A stretch of 64,000 nucleotides of DNA from NCBI RefSeq assembly GCF_019443425.1, contig NZ_CP080382.1, positions 1,178,001 to 1,242,000 on the forward strand, read 5' to 3'. The stretch is from Arthrobacter sp. PAMC25284 (lineage in GTDB: Bacteria > Actinomycetota > Actinomycetes > Actinomycetales > Micrococcaceae). The position numbers were made by a program, and so were the translations under genes. This document shows, one piece after another, positions 36,641-45,942 of the stretch (position 1 is its first letter; the number at the start of each line of letters is the position of its first letter). A model generated the notes under the pieces. That model was given only the letters and a program-made list of their open reading frames with translations, had not been told where the DNA came from and searched no databases.

Positions 36641-37780
36641 ATGACTGTTGAACTCGGCATGCCCCAGCCCCGCGACGGAAGCGGCCCCGGATTGGGCACC
36701 TCCGCGGCGGCGCCGGTGTCCGGACGCCCGGCAGGTATGCCGGCCGGACTCGTGGACCGCTACGGCCGCCGCGCCACGGATATGAGGCTCTCGCTCACCG
36801 ACAAGTGCAACCTGCGCTGCACCTACTGCATGCCGGCCGAAGGCCTGGAATGGCTCGCCAAGCAGGCTGTGATGTCCGCGGAGGAAATCGTGCGGATTGT
36901 GCGGATCGGCGTCGAGGCGCTGGGCGTACGCGAGCTGCGGCTGACCGGCGGGGAGCCACTGGTCCGAGCCGATCTGCTGAGCATTATCGCCGCGCTCCGC
37001 CAGGCCCATCCCGAGCTTCCAATTTCCATGACCACCAATGCGGTGGGACTGGACAAAAAAGCCGCCGGGCTCAAGGCGGCAGGCCTGACCCGGATCAATG
37101 TCTCGCTTGATTCGTTGCATGAGGAGACGTTCACCAAGCTGACCCGGCGGCCGTTCCTGGACAAAGTCCTCGCGGGCGTGGATGCCGCCTGGGCTGCCGG
37201 GCTGGGACCGGTGAAGCTCAACGCCGTCCTGATGCGCGGCATCAACGACGCAGAGTCCCCCGCCCTGCTGGCCTGGGCCCTGGACCGCGGCTACGAACTG
37301 CGCTTCATCGAACAGATGCCGCTCGACGCCGATCACGGCTGGACCCGCCGTGACATGATCACCGCCGCAGAGATCCGGGAGTTGCTCTCCGTCGACTATG
37401 TGCTCAGCAACGATCCCCGTTCCCGCGACGGCGCCCCGGCCGAACGCTTCGAAGTCCGGCACCGGGTGCCCGGAACAAACGAGGCCATCGGAGACGTGCT
37501 GGGAACCGTGGGCATCATCGCCTCGGTAACCGAGCCGTTCTGTGCCGATTGCCGCCGCACGCGCGTTACGGCCGAGGGCAAAATCATGAGCTGCCTCTTC
37601 TCACGCGAGGAAGTGGACCTGCTGGGGCTGTTGCGCGAAGGCGCCAGCGACGATCAGCTCGCCGAACGCTGGCAGGACGCCATGTGGATCAAGCCCAAGG
37701 CGCATGGAATGGACCACGTCGGCCTGGATGCCCCGGACTTCATCCAGCCTGACCGCAGCATGAGCGCCATCGGAGGCTGA
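36641..37780 (+). CDS. moaA: GTP 3',8-cyclase MoaA
   Basis: 379 residues. Radical-SAM enzyme that starts molybdenum-cofactor synthesis from GTP. The first cluster motif is Cys56, Cys60 and Cys63 in LTDKCNLRCTYCMPAEG. The second cluster is CADCRRTRVTAEGKIMSC, with FCADCRRTR typical. RLTGGEPLVR and MTTNAVGL are also seen. The C-terminus ends SAIGG rather than a free GG directly after Ile, as common in actinobacteria. moaD follows after 6 nt. Confidence 0.96.
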   Translation: MTVELGMPQPRDGSGPGLGTSAAAPVSGRPAGMPAGLVDRYGRRATDMRLSLTDKCNLRCTYCMPAEGLEWLAKQAVMSAEEIVRIVRIGVEALGVRELRLTGGEPLVRADLLSIIAALRQAHPELPISMTTNAVGLDKKAAGLKAAGLTRINVSLDSLHEETFTKLTRRPFLDKVLAGVDAAWAAGLGPVKLNAVLMRGINDAESPALLAWALDRGYELRFIEQMPLDADHGWTRRDMITAAEIRELLSVDYVLSNDPRSRDGAPAERFEVRHRVPGTNEAIGDVLGTVGIIASVTEPFCADCRRTRVTAEGKIMSCLFSREEVDLLGLLREGASDDQLAERWQDAMWIKPKAHGMDHVGLDAPDFIQPDRSMSAIGG

Positions 37781-37786
37781 TTCCCA

Positions 37787-38053
37787 GTGCACGTACGTTA
37801 CTTCGCTGCCGCGCGCGCTGCCGCCGGCGCGGATGAGGAAAATTTCGAGCTGGCCGACGGCGCCACCGTCGCCACGGTGCTCGAAGCGATCGTCGCCGTC
37901 GAACGTCCGGAGCCGCCGAACGGGACGCCGCCTTTGGCGCGCATCCTGTCCCGGTCCAGCTTTTTGCTTAATGAGGTTGCCGTCCGGGACACCGCAACGC
38001 CCGTGCAGCCCCGCGACGTAATCGACGTGCTCCCGCCCTTCGCCGGCGGCTAG
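37787..38053 (+). CDS. moaD: Molybdopterin synthase sulfur-carrier subunit MoaD
   Basis: 88 residues, beta-grasp fold, ending in the functional Gly-Gly (VLPPFAGG) that carries the thiocarboxylate. It begins MHVRYFAAARAAAGADEENFEL, with SSFLLNEVAV near residue 57. GTG 37787 has GGAGG about 10 nt upstream within the end of moaA. The partner MoaE is encoded on the opposite strand of the same island. Confidence 0.93.
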   Translation: MHVRYFAAARAAAGADEENFELADGATVATVLEAIVAVERPEPPNGTPPLARILSRSSFLLNEVAVRDTATPVQPRDVIDVLPPFAGG

Positions 38054-38150
38054 GGCGTGTCTCCCGAATAGTTGAGCGTTGACTGGAAACTCGCGGGCTG
38101 GTCTCGTGCCACATGCTTCGACAAGCCCGCCATCAGCAGCCGCTCCGGGG

Positions 38151-38198
38151 TCCCTCTACGCGGTGCTGGTCCCGCTACGCGGTGCTGGTCCCTCTGGG
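38151..38198. repeat. Two tandem 19-nt repeats plus partial copy
   Basis: Units TCCCTCTACGCGGTGCTGG (38151-38169) and TCCCGCTACGCGGTGCTGG (38170-38188) are followed by a partial TCCCTCTGGG. They lie in the moaD to DUF1579-like intergenic region and run into the 3' end of the latter. The adjoining stretch with GCTTCGACAAGCCCGC looks like the dispersed intergenic sequences seen in many Arthrobacter genomes. Confidence 0.7.
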
Positions 38199-38717
38199 CG
38201 AGCCAGGGGACAGGCCCTCGCCAGCGTCCGGGCCGGCCGCTGCGCCGGCGCCGGCTGGCCGGCGCCGGTAGACGGACGTCATCACGGGAGTAAAAGTGCC
38301 GGCGCTGCCGAGCCGCACTGCCGCGGTATGGGTCAGCAGGCCATCGGCGATCCGGTAGGTGTGCCGGGCGGTGCCGTGGCCGCTGTGCCGTTCCACGGTC
38401 AGAGTCCCATCCCGCCAGCCGGCGCGCGCGGGCGGTTCCGGCGGCAGGCCCAAGCTGTTCACGCGGTACCAGAGGGTGTCCGGATGGTCAGGGTCCACGG
38501 TGAAGACTCCGTGCCCCTCGGTGTGGGTCCCATCAGCGTTGCTGTGGTGGTAGCTCAAGGTAACCGCCAGCCCGGCACCGGTCCGGCTGAACGTCACGCC
38601 GGCTGCCGCCGACCGGGCCGGCCCCCAGGGCGTCGACTGCCACTGTGTGGTGCCCGCCCACTGCCCCAGGAACTGCTTCAGCGCCTCATACGCGCCGACT
38701 GGCAGTGGCCGGTCCAT
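38175..38717 (-). CDS. DUF1579-like protein of unknown function
   Basis: 180 residues from ATG 38717, which has an excellent GGGAGG site. The core resembles small beta-barrel proteins annotated DUF1579 or similar: LKQFLGQWAGTTQWQSTPWGPARS, DPDHPDTLWYRVNSLGLPP, RDGTLTVERHSG and HTYRIADGLLTH. The last 25 residues (GAGAAAGPDAGEGLSPGSPRGTSTA) are encoded by GC-rich and repeated intergenic-type sequence, so the original stop may have been lost. There are no membrane segments. Confidence 0.75.
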   Translation of the reverse strand: MDRPLPVGAYEALKQFLGQWAGTTQWQSTPWGPARSAAAGVTFSRTGAGLAVTLSYHHSNADGTHTEGHGVFTVDPDHPDTLWYRVNSLGLPPEPPARAGWRDGTLTVERHSGHGTARHTYRIADGLLTHTAAVRLGSAGTFTPVMTSVYRRRPAGAGAAAGPDAGEGLSPGSPRGTSTA

Positions 38718-38920
38718 GATTCCTCCCGAGTGACCCCGCGACCGTTGGCAGCGGCGCCTTTCGAATAACTTAACCCTGGTCATAATGGTGAAACAAGGGC
38801 CGGGCCCATCACCGGGTTGCCGGACCCCACCCCGGCTGGCATGCTGGGCCCAATCGGTGAACCCGCCGGCAGCACCATGCGGCCCAGTACGATCCCGGTG
38901 AAACGACAGACTTCAGATAG

Positions 38921-40120
38921 GTGAACTTGGTGGCCACTACCCTTATGCCGGAGCGCGGTCTGCGTGTTGGAACAGGACTGCTGGGTATCCTGCTGATCGC
39001 CGTGAACCTTCGGGTCGGGTTTGTCACCGTGGGCCCCCTGTTGGAGGGCATCAGCGACGAGCTCGGCCTGTCTGCAGGACAGGCCGGGCTCCTGGCGGGT
39101 TTGCCCCTGCTCGCCTTCGCGCTCCTGTCCCCGATAGCACCGGTGCTGGCCCGCGTCGCGGGCCTGGACCGCGCGTCGTGGCTGTCGGTGCTGCTCCTCG
39201 CCGTAGGGATTGTGCTCCGGTCCGTAGAATTGCCGGGAATGATTTGGGCCGGAACGATTCTGTTGGGGGCCGGCATAGCCTTCCTGAACGTGCTGGTGCC
39301 GTCGATCGTCAAGCGGCAATTCCCCGGCAGGGTGGGCCAGGTGACGGGGTTCTACACCTCAGCGCAGGGAGCCGTCGCAGCTCTCGGTGCCGCCATCGTG
39401 GTCCCGGTGGCTCAGGCAACGCCCTCGGGGTGGCGGCTGGCACTGGGCATGTGGGTCGGCCTGGCTCTGCTGGCCCTGGCAGTCCTCGGTCCCTGGCTGC
39501 TCAGGAGTGAACCCAAGGCTGCTGTCAGCGACAGCGCTGCGCCGGCGCTGCGCTCCCCCTGGACCTCGCTCCTCGGCTGGCAGGTGACGCTTTTTATGGG
39601 CTTCCAGTCGATCACGTATTACGTCATCATTGCGTGGCTGCCCACGATCGAGCGGAGTCATGGCGTGTCCGAAGCAGACGCCGGATTCCATATGGCGCTC
39701 TTTTTCCTGGTTGGAGTGTGTGCCAGCCTCGGCACGGGCGCAGCGATGTCGCGGCTGGCCGACCAGCGCGCGGTCGGGCTGGCCGCGAGCCTGCTGGCAC
39801 TGGCATCCTATTTGGGACTCATGCTGGCTCCCGGCCTGATGCTGCTCTGGGTCATTACCGCGGCCATTGCCTGCGGGGCTTTAATTGTGGTTGCCCTGTC
39901 GCTCTTCAGCCTGCGAACCACCAACCATGCCCAGGCGGCAGGACTCTCAGGGATGGCGCAGTCCGTCGGCTACGCTATTGCCGGTGCAGGGCCGCTGGCG
40001 TTCGGGCTGCTCTACGAAGCGACCGGAGCGTTCGAACTGCCTCTGCTCCTCACGGCGTGCTGCATGGCTGTGCTGTGCGTGCTCGCCGTTCTTGTGGGCC
40101 GACCACGCACCATCGGATGA
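38921..40120 (+). CDS. CynX/NimT-type MFS transporter
   Basis: 399 residues with twelve predicted membrane helices. The N-terminus LLGILLIAVNLRVGFVTVGPLLEGI and LSAGQAGLLAGLPLLAFALLSP are characteristic of the CynX/NimT (cyanate/nitroimidazole-type) family. GQVTGFYTSAQGAVAALGA and QSITYYVIIAWLPTI are also typical. GTG 38921 is used; GTG 38930 or ATG 38945 are alternatives. The substrate is unknown and there is no cyanase gene nearby. It converges on the M16 protease. Confidence 0.88.
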   Translation: MNLVATTLMPERGLRVGTGLLGILLIAVNLRVGFVTVGPLLEGISDELGLSAGQAGLLAGLPLLAFALLSPIAPVLARVAGLDRASWLSVLLLAVGIVLRSVELPGMIWAGTILLGAGIAFLNVLVPSIVKRQFPGRVGQVTGFYTSAQGAVAALGAAIVVPVAQATPSGWRLALGMWVGLALLALAVLGPWLLRSEPKAAVSDSAAPALRSPWTSLLGWQVTLFMGFQSITYYVIIAWLPTIERSHGVSEADAGFHMALFFLVGVCASLGTGAAMSRLADQRAVGLAASLLALASYLGLMLAPGLMLLWVITAAIACGALIVVALSLFSLRTTNHAQAAGLSGMAQSVGYAIAGAGPLAFGLLYEATGAFELPLLLTACCMAVLCVLAVLVGRPRTIG

Positions 40121-40160
40121 CCTCGGGCCGAACCGCGGCCCGTGCGGGCGCCAGGACTCC

Positions 40161-41504
40161 TCAGAGCCCGAAGGTTTCGGTCTCCTCGAACGGACCGACG
40201 ACGGTGATGGTCCGCGGCGCGGCCGCGAGTTCACGCGCCAGCTCCTGGACTTCGCCGGCGGTCACTGCCTTGATCAGCCGCAGGGTCTCGTCAATGTCCT
40301 GATATTCGCCGGAGACCAGCTCCGCGCGGCCCAGCCTGGACATCCGCGATCCCGTATCCTCCAGCGCCAGGACGATGCCGCCGCAGAGCTGTCCGACGGC
40401 CTTGCGGAGTTCGTCCTCGGCGATGCCGCCTTCGGCCAGCTTGTCCAGTTCGGCACCGAGGAGGCCAATGACCTGCTGGACTTTCGACGGCGTGCAGCCG
40501 GCGTACATGCCGAAGTAGCCGGCGTCGGCGTAGGCCGACGCGAACGAGTAAGTCGAGTAGACGAGACCGCGCTTTTCCCGGACTTCCTGGAACAACCGGG
40601 ACGACATTCCGCCGCCCAGGACAGCGTTGAGCACGCTCATCACGAAGCGGCGTCCGTCGGTGGCGACGAGAGAGGGGCAGCCCATAATGATGTTGGCCTG
40701 CTCCACCGGCCGTTTGACCACATGCAGTCCCGCGGTTCCTGCGATGACCGCCCGGTCGGTCCCGCGGCGCGGGGTCGGCGCGGCGGTGGGCTCAAGCTTC
40801 CAGCCGGCAGCGTTGAGGGCGTCCACCACGAGCCCGCAGACGACGTCGTGGTCCAGTCCCCCGGCGGCCGTGATAACGAGCTCGTCCGGGCGGTAGTAAC
40901 GCTGGTAGTGGTCCCAGACTGAATCCCGCTCGACGGCGCGGATGGCATCGGGCGTGCCGCCGATGGGCCGGGCGAGGGGATGCGTGCCGAGGACAGCGGC
41001 GACAAAATGCTCGTGTGCGACGTCGGTGGGGTCGTCGCTGTCCATCGCGATTTCTTCGAGGATGACGTCGCGTTCCTGATCCATCTCCTGCGGATCCAGG
41101 ACGGCGCCGGTGATCATGTCGGCAATCACGTCGATTGCCATCGGCAGGTCGGTGTCCAGCACGCGGGCGAAGTAGCAGGTGCTTTCCTTCGCCGTCGCCG
41201 CGTTGGACTCTCCGCCGACCTCGTCGAAGGCCGAGGCGATCTCCAGGGCACTGCGGCGCCGGGTGCCCTTGAACAGCAGGTGCTCCAGGAAGTGGGTCGA
41301 ACCGTGCTGGCCGGCGGCCTCGTCGCGCGAACCCACTCCGACCCAGAAACCGATGGTTGCCGACCGCTGCCCGGGCATCGCCTCAGTCAGCACGCGGACA
41401 CCGCCGGGCAGTACCGAGCGGCGAACTTCGGACCCGCCGTCGGCGCCGTGGATCAGGGTGTCAGCGTGCAGGTTCTGCTCAAGCGGCAGGGGGACGACAG
41501 TCAT
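40161..41504 (-). CDS. M16 family zinc metallopeptidase
   Basis: 447 residues. The inverted zinc motif HFLEH is at 71-75 with the downstream glutamate in EVGGESNAATAKEST. The C-terminal M16 domain includes LFQEVREKRGLVYSTYSFASAY. It resembles mitochondrial-processing-peptidase-like proteins encoded after pnp in Gram-positives. ATG 41504 has GGAAAGG upstream; a TTG one codon earlier is less likely. It lies 152 nt after the pnp stop, separated by a strong hairpin. Confidence 0.92.
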   Translation of the reverse strand: MTVVPLPLEQNLHADTLIHGADGGSEVRRSVLPGGVRVLTEAMPGQRSATIGFWVGVGSRDEAAGQHGSTHFLEHLLFKGTRRRSALEIASAFDEVGGESNAATAKESTCYFARVLDTDLPMAIDVIADMITGAVLDPQEMDQERDVILEEIAMDSDDPTDVAHEHFVAAVLGTHPLARPIGGTPDAIRAVERDSVWDHYQRYYRPDELVITAAGGLDHDVVCGLVVDALNAAGWKLEPTAAPTPRRGTDRAVIAGTAGLHVVKRPVEQANIIMGCPSLVATDGRRFVMSVLNAVLGGGMSSRLFQEVREKRGLVYSTYSFASAYADAGYFGMYAGCTPSKVQQVIGLLGAELDKLAEGGIAEDELRKAVGQLCGGIVLALEDTGSRMSRLGRAELVSGEYQDIDETLRLIKAVTAGEVQELARELAAAPRTITVVGPFEETETFGL

Positions 41505-41584
41505 CAAAGCCTTTCCGGAAAATCATGTCAAATCTGCCTGCAATCGTATCAGCGGCTTGACCCGGGCGTGACGGGTGCTTAACG

Positions 41585-41622
41585 GCGGCGGGGCCGGTGG
41601 AATGATCCACCGGCCCCGCCGC
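41585..41622 (-). terminator. Strong hairpin after pnp
   Basis: A perfect 16-bp stem (GCGGCGGGGCCGGTGG and its complement) with a 6-nt loop lies 35 nt after the pnp stop. The U-tract is poor, so it may be a terminator or an mRNA 3'-end stabiliser. Confidence 0.65.
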
Positions 41623-41656
41623 TTGGTGCTGGAAGTGCTAACTACGCAGCGTAGTC

Positions 41657-43906
41657 CTAGGCTTCCGCGGGTGCAGAGGCGTGAACGGCTTCGGCTTCGC
41701 CGGCGCCTTCTTCCTCGGCCACCACGGGAGACAGCGAGAGCTTTCCGCGGTCGTCGATCTTGGTGATTTCGACCTGGATCTTCTGTCCGACAGAGACGAC
41801 GTCATCGACGTTGTCCACGCGCTTGCCGCCGGCGATCTTGCGCAGCTCGGAGATGTGCAGGAGGCCGTCCTTGCCCGGAGTCAGGGACACGAAGGCGCCG
41901 AAGGTCGTGGTCTTGACAACCGTGCCCAGGTAGCGCTCGCCGATTTCCGGAATCTGCGGGTTGGCGATGGCGTTGATCGCGGACCGTGCTGCGTCGGCAG
42001 ACGGGCCGTTCGTGGCGCCAATGTAGACCGTGCCGTCGTCCTCGATCGAGATGTCGGCGCCGGTGTCTTCCTGGATCTGGTTGATCATCTTGCCCTTCGG
42101 GCCGATGACCTCGCCGATCTTGTCTACGGGGATCTTGACTGCGATGACGCGCGGCGCGAACTCGGAGAGCTCGTCCGGGGTGTCGATCGCGGAGTTCAGG
42201 ACATCCAGGATGTGCAGGCGGGCTTCGCGGGCCTGCTTCAGGGCTGCTGCCAGGACGGAAGCCGGGATCCCGTCGAGCTTCGTGTCCAGCTGGATGGCCG
42301 TGACGAACTCGGCGGTGCCGGCAACCTTGAAGTCCATGTCGCCGAAGGCATCTTCGGCGCCGAGGATGTCGGTCAGGGCGGCGTAGCGGGTCTGGCCGTC
42401 AACCTGGTCGGAGACCAGACCCATGGCGATACCGGCGACGGCGGCCTTCAGCGGCACACCTGCGTTGAGCAGGGACAGCGTGGAGGCGCAGACGGAACCC
42501 ATCGACGTCGAACCGTTGGAGCTGAGGGCTTCAGACACCTGGCGGATGGCGTAGGGGAATTCCTCGCGGGACGGCAGCACCGGCATGATGGCGCGCTCCG
42601 CCAGGGCACCGTGGCCGATTTCGCGGCGCTTCGGCGAACCGACGCGGCCGGTCTCACCGGTGGAGTACGGCGGGAAGTTGTAGTTGTGCATGTAGCGCTT
42701 GCGCGTCACGGGAGACAGCGAGTCGATCTGCTGTTCCATCTTGAGCATGTTCAAAGTGGTGACACCCATGATCTGAGTTTCGCCGCGTTCGAAGATGGCC
42801 GAGCCGTGGACGCGCGGCAGAACCTCAACCTCGGCGGTGAGCTGACGGATGTCCGTCAGGCCGCGGCCGTCGATGCGGATCTGGTCCGTGAGGATGCGCT
42901 GGCGCACAACATGCTTGGTGACCGAGCGGAAGGCTGCGGAGAGTTCCTTCTCGCGGCCTTCGAACTGGCCGGCCAGGGAAGAAGTGACCTCATCCTTGAG
43001 CGCGTCGGAGGCGGTGTCGCGCTCCTGCTTGTCGGCGATCTGGAAGACAGCGGTCAGCTTGTCAGCGGCAGCGGCCTCAACCGCGGCGTAGACGTCGTCC
43101 TGGTAGTCCAGGAAGACCGGGAACTCGACGGTCGGCTTGGCGGCGCGGGCAGCCAGGTCGGCCTGTGCTTCGCAGAGGGCCTTGATGAACGGCTTGGCAG
43201 CCTCGAGGCCTTCGGAGACAACCTCTTCGGTCGGGGCGGTGGCGCCCTGTTCCTTGATGAGGTTCCAGGAGTTGTCGGTCGCTTCGGCTTCCACCATCAT
43301 GATGGCAACGTCGTCGCCTGCAACGCGGCCGGCAACGACCATGTTGAAGACGGCGTTCTCAAGCTGCGAGTGCTTCGGGAAGGCAACCCACTGCGAGCCA
43401 TGCTCGTCGGCGATCAGGGCAACGCGGACGCCGCCGATCGGGCCGGAGAAGGGCAGGCCGGAGAGCTGGGTGGACATTGAGGAGGCGTTGATCGCGACCA
43501 CGTCGTAGAGCTCGTCCGGGTTGATGGAGAGCACGGTGACGACGATCTGGACCTCGTTGCGCAGGCCCTTGACGAAGGCGGGGCGCAGCGGGCGGTCCAT
43601 CAGGCGGCAGGCCAGGATGGCCTCGGTGGACGGACGGCCTTCGCGGCGGAAGAACGAGCCCGGGATGCGGCCCGCTGCGTACATGCGCTCTTCGACGTCG
43701 ACCGTCAGCGGGAAGAAGTCGAAGCCTTCACGCGGGTGCTTGCCGGCCGTGGTGGCGGACAGCAGGGCGGTCTCTTCGTCGATGTAGACCATCGCTGCGC
43801 CGGCTGCCTGCTTGGCAAGACGGCCGGTTTCGAAGCGGATTACACGCTTGCCGAAGCGGCCATTGTCAATAACTGCTTCTGAGAACTGGATTTCGGGACC
43901 CTCCAA
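41657..43906 (-). CDS. pnp: Polyribonucleotide nucleotidyltransferase (PNPase / guanosine pentaphosphate synthetase)
   Basis: 749 residues. Phosphorolytic 3'-5' exonuclease; actinobacterial enzymes also synthesise pppGpp in vitro. Two RNase PH domains flank an all-alpha domain (about 245-320). KH motif [20 protein letters not shown] and the S1 domain ([20 protein letters not shown]) are at the C-terminus. The start is TTG 43906 (reading [19 protein letters not shown]) because GGAGGTGA lies 5 nt upstream; longer frames into the leader are not conserved. rpsO precedes it with a hairpin between them. Confidence 0.96.
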   Translation of the reverse strand: MEGPEIQFSEAVIDNGRFGKRVIRFETGRLAKQAAGAAMVYIDEETALLSATTAGKHPREGFDFFPLTVDVEERMYAAGRIPGSFFRREGRPSTEAILACRLMDRPLRPAFVKGLRNEVQIVVTVLSINPDELYDVVAINASSMSTQLSGLPFSGPIGGVRVALIADEHGSQWVAFPKHSQLENAVFNMVVAGRVAGDDVAIMMVEAEATDNSWNLIKEQGATAPTEEVVSEGLEAAKPFIKALCEAQADLAARAAKPTVEFPVFLDYQDDVYAAVEAAAADKLTAVFQIADKQERDTASDALKDEVTSSLAGQFEGREKELSAAFRSVTKHVVRQRILTDQIRIDGRGLTDIRQLTAEVEVLPRVHGSAIFERGETQIMGVTTLNMLKMEQQIDSLSPVTRKRYMHNYNFPPYSTGETGRVGSPKRREIGHGALAERAIMPVLPSREEFPYAIRQVSEALSSNGSTSMGSVCASTLSLLNAGVPLKAAVAGIAMGLVSDQVDGQTRYAALTDILGAEDAFGDMDFKVAGTAEFVTAIQLDTKLDGIPASVLAAALKQAREARLHILDVLNSAIDTPDELSEFAPRVIAVKIPVDKIGEVIGPKGKMINQIQEDTGADISIEDDGTVYIGATNGPSADAARSAINAIANPQIPEIGERYLGTVVKTTTFGAFVSLTPGKDGLLHISELRKIAGGKRVDNVDDVVSVGQKIQVEITKIDDRGKLSLSPVVAEEEGAGEAEAVHASAPAEA

Positions 43907-44109
43907 GAGAGTCACCTCCGTTTCATGGTTCACGGAGTCCAGCCGCATCAACCCAGTCCAGCATCTGTCTACTGGTCTGCACTGCACCCGGTCATCGATC
44001 GAGACCCACGGGCCGGGCTTCAGTCGTTGAAGCCGATCCCGGAGATCACTACCGAGGACCGCGAATGCGTGATGCGGTTGATCCTCCTGTTGAGTTGTGG
44101 GGTGAAGCA

Positions 44110-44142
44110 GGCGGCGCCCTTCCTTCACGGAAGGGGCCGCCC
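44110..44142 (-). other. rpsO-pnp intergenic hairpin
   Basis: GGCGGCGCCCTTCC and GGAAGGGGCCGCC form an imperfect long stem with a short loop just after the rpsO stop. Hairpins here act as partial terminators or RNase III sites in other bacteria; the role here is inferred. Confidence 0.55.
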
Positions 44143-44152
44143 TAAGCGCTGA

Positions 44153-44422
44153 CTAGCGGCGCAGGCCGAGGCGCTCGATGAGCGCACGGTAGCGGTTGAT
44201 GTCAGTGTTCTTCAGGTAGGTGAGCATACGCTTGCGACGACCAACCATGGCCAGCAGACCGCGCTGGGTGTGGTAATCGTGCTTGTGCTCCTTCATGTGC
44301 TCAGTCAGATCCTTGATCCGCTGAGTCAGGACTGCAACCTGGACCTCCGGCGAACCGGTGTCGCCCTCAGATGTTGCGAAATCCTGAATGATGGACTGCT
44401 TTACAGCGGCGTCAAGTGCCAC
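44153..44422 (-). CDS. rpsO: 30S ribosomal protein S15
   Basis: 89 residues, the usual length. It binds 16S rRNA helices 20-22. Signatures are [40 protein letters not shown] ([15 protein letters not shown]) and [19 protein letters not shown] 44422 has AGGAG 6 nt upstream. A promoter and a leader of about 135 nt precede it. Confidence 0.98.
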   Translation of the reverse strand: MALDAAVKQSIIQDFATSEGDTGSPEVQVAVLTQRIKDLTEHMKEHKHDYHTQRGLLAMVGRRKRMLTYLKNTDINRYRALIERLGLRR

Positions 44423-44558
44423 AATAACTCCTAGAGATGTGCCGTGAGGCCCGAGTCAGTAACGCACTGCCGGGGGTGCCGCGCCGGAATTCCGTCCTTG
44501 CGGACGAGGCTTCCTGAACACAACAGGAACCAGCCGCCACGGACTGCAGCCGGATCCA
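44423..44558 (-). promoter_or_regulatory. Long rpsO 5' leader, candidate S15 autoregulatory RNA
   Basis: About 135 nt separate the predicted start point from rpsO. The leader contains a GTCCGCAAGGAC hairpin and further GC-rich pairing. S15 represses its own translation through leader structures in several bacterial groups. No specific published motif was matched here, so this is a position-based suggestion. Confidence 0.3.
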
Positions 44559-44564
44559 CGGTTC

Positions 44565-44594
44565 AGTTTACCGGCATGTCCGCAATCTTGTCGA
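44565..44594 (-). promoter_or_regulatory. Candidate rpsO promoter
   Basis: On the minus strand, -35 TCGACA (44589-44594) and -10 TAAACT (44565-44570) are separated by 18 nt, a good sigma-A type match. Confidence 0.55.
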
Positions 44595-44674
44595 AACACG
44601 CCGCCGGGCCGGTGGCGTCCGGGCGGTGGCGTCCGGCCGGCGCGGATGCTGTGGGCCGCGGCAGGGCGTTACGG

Positions 44675-45919
44675 TCAGCGAACGGCAACCAACCGCTCCC
44701 GGATGGCGTCGACGCCCCGGTAGAGCTCGGCGAATGACGTGCTCAGCGGCGAGAGCCCGATCCTGATGCCGTGCGGCGCACGGAAATCGGGAATGACATC
44801 GGTCTCCCACAGAGCCGCAGTCATGTCGCGGAATGCCGGGTGATCCACGGTGATGTGGCTGCCCCGCAGGTCCGGGTCCCGCGGCGTCGAGAGTTCCGCG
44901 CCCGCAGGTGCGAGCCACGCGTCGTGGAGTTCGACGGCGAACGCGGTGAGCCGGCGCGATTTTTCCCGAACCGCAGCCATGCCGGCCTCCTCGAGCAGGT
45001 CCAGCGTGCCGCGCATGGCGAGCATGCCGAAGATCGGCGGCGTGCCGCTGAGGAAGCCGCGGATGCCGGCGGCAGCCTCATAGCCGGGTCCCATCTCAAA
45101 CGGATCCTTCCGGCCGATCCAGCCCCAGACCGGCTGCTGCAGGCCGGACAGGTGCCGGGTATTGACATACGCGAACGCCGGTGAGCCCGGTCCCCCGTTG
45201 AGGTACTTGTAGGTGCAGCCGGCGGCGAAGTCGGCGTCGGCGGCGTCCAGCGCCACCTCCACGGATCCGACGGAGTGGGACAGGTCCCATACGACCAGAG
45301 CGCCGGCGTCGTGCACGGCTGCGGTGATCCCGGCCATGTCGGCGATAAATGCCGAACGGTAGGCGATATGGCTAAGGACGACGACGGCGGTGGCCGGTCC
45401 GGTGACGGCGCGGACCTGGTCAACGGTCACCCCAGTTGACGGATCCGCGTCGATCCAGCGCACCGTCATCCCCTCCTCACCGGCGATACCCTCGACGAGG
45501 TAGCGGTCGGTGGGGAAATTTTCGGTGTCCAGCACAATCTCGGTGCGGGCCGGGTCTGTCACAGCGGCCACGGCGGCCCGGATCAGTTTGTACAGCACCA
45601 CGGTGGTGGAATCGGCGATGATGGTCTGCCCGGGACCGGCGCCGAGCACGGCTCGCCCCAGCTGGTCGCCGAGGTCCTGCGGAAGCTGCAGCCATTCCTC
45701 GTCCCAGCCGCGGATCAGGCGGCCTCCCCACTTGTCCTGGATGAAGCTGCTGATATCGGCGGCGGTTCGCCGGAGCGGGCGGCCGAGGGAGTTGCCGTCC
45801 AGGTAGACCAGGGGCGTTTCGGTGCCAAGAAAGTGGTCCCGGTAGGTGGCCAGCGGATCTGCGGCATCGAGTTCCTGCGCTCGCTGCCAGAGAAGATCGA
45901 CCGTTGTTTTGTTATCCAT
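44675..45919 (-). CDS. kynU: Kynureninase
   Basis: 414 residues. PLP enzyme that cleaves kynurenine to anthranilate and alanine. Motifs are VYLDGNSLGRPLRRTA, DTENFPTDRYLVEGI, VVVLSHIAYRSAFIADM, LVVWDLSHSVGSV, the PLP lysine in CTYKYLNGGPGSPAF, and WGWIGRKDPFEMG. Start taken as ATG 45919 (MDNKTTVDLLWQ), with GGAAAG about 9 nt upstream; an ATG at 45937 is an alternative. It directly follows kynA and forms a two-gene tryptophan catabolic unit. Confidence 0.94.
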   Translation of the reverse strand: MDNKTTVDLLWQRAQELDAADPLATYRDHFLGTETPLVYLDGNSLGRPLRRTAADISSFIQDKWGGRLIRGWDEEWLQLPQDLGDQLGRAVLGAGPGQTIIADSTTVVLYKLIRAAVAAVTDPARTEIVLDTENFPTDRYLVEGIAGEEGMTVRWIDADPSTGVTVDQVRAVTGPATAVVVLSHIAYRSAFIADMAGITAAVHDAGALVVWDLSHSVGSVEVALDAADADFAAGCTYKYLNGGPGSPAFAYVNTRHLSGLQQPVWGWIGRKDPFEMGPGYEAAAGIRGFLSGTPPIFGMLAMRGTLDLLEEAGMAAVREKSRRLTAFAVELHDAWLAPAGAELSTPRDPDLRGSHITVDHPAFRDMTAALWETDVIPDFRAPHGIRIGLSPLSTSFAELYRGVDAIRERLVAVR

Positions 45920-45942
45920 GCGCGTCCCGCTTTCCATGCCGC

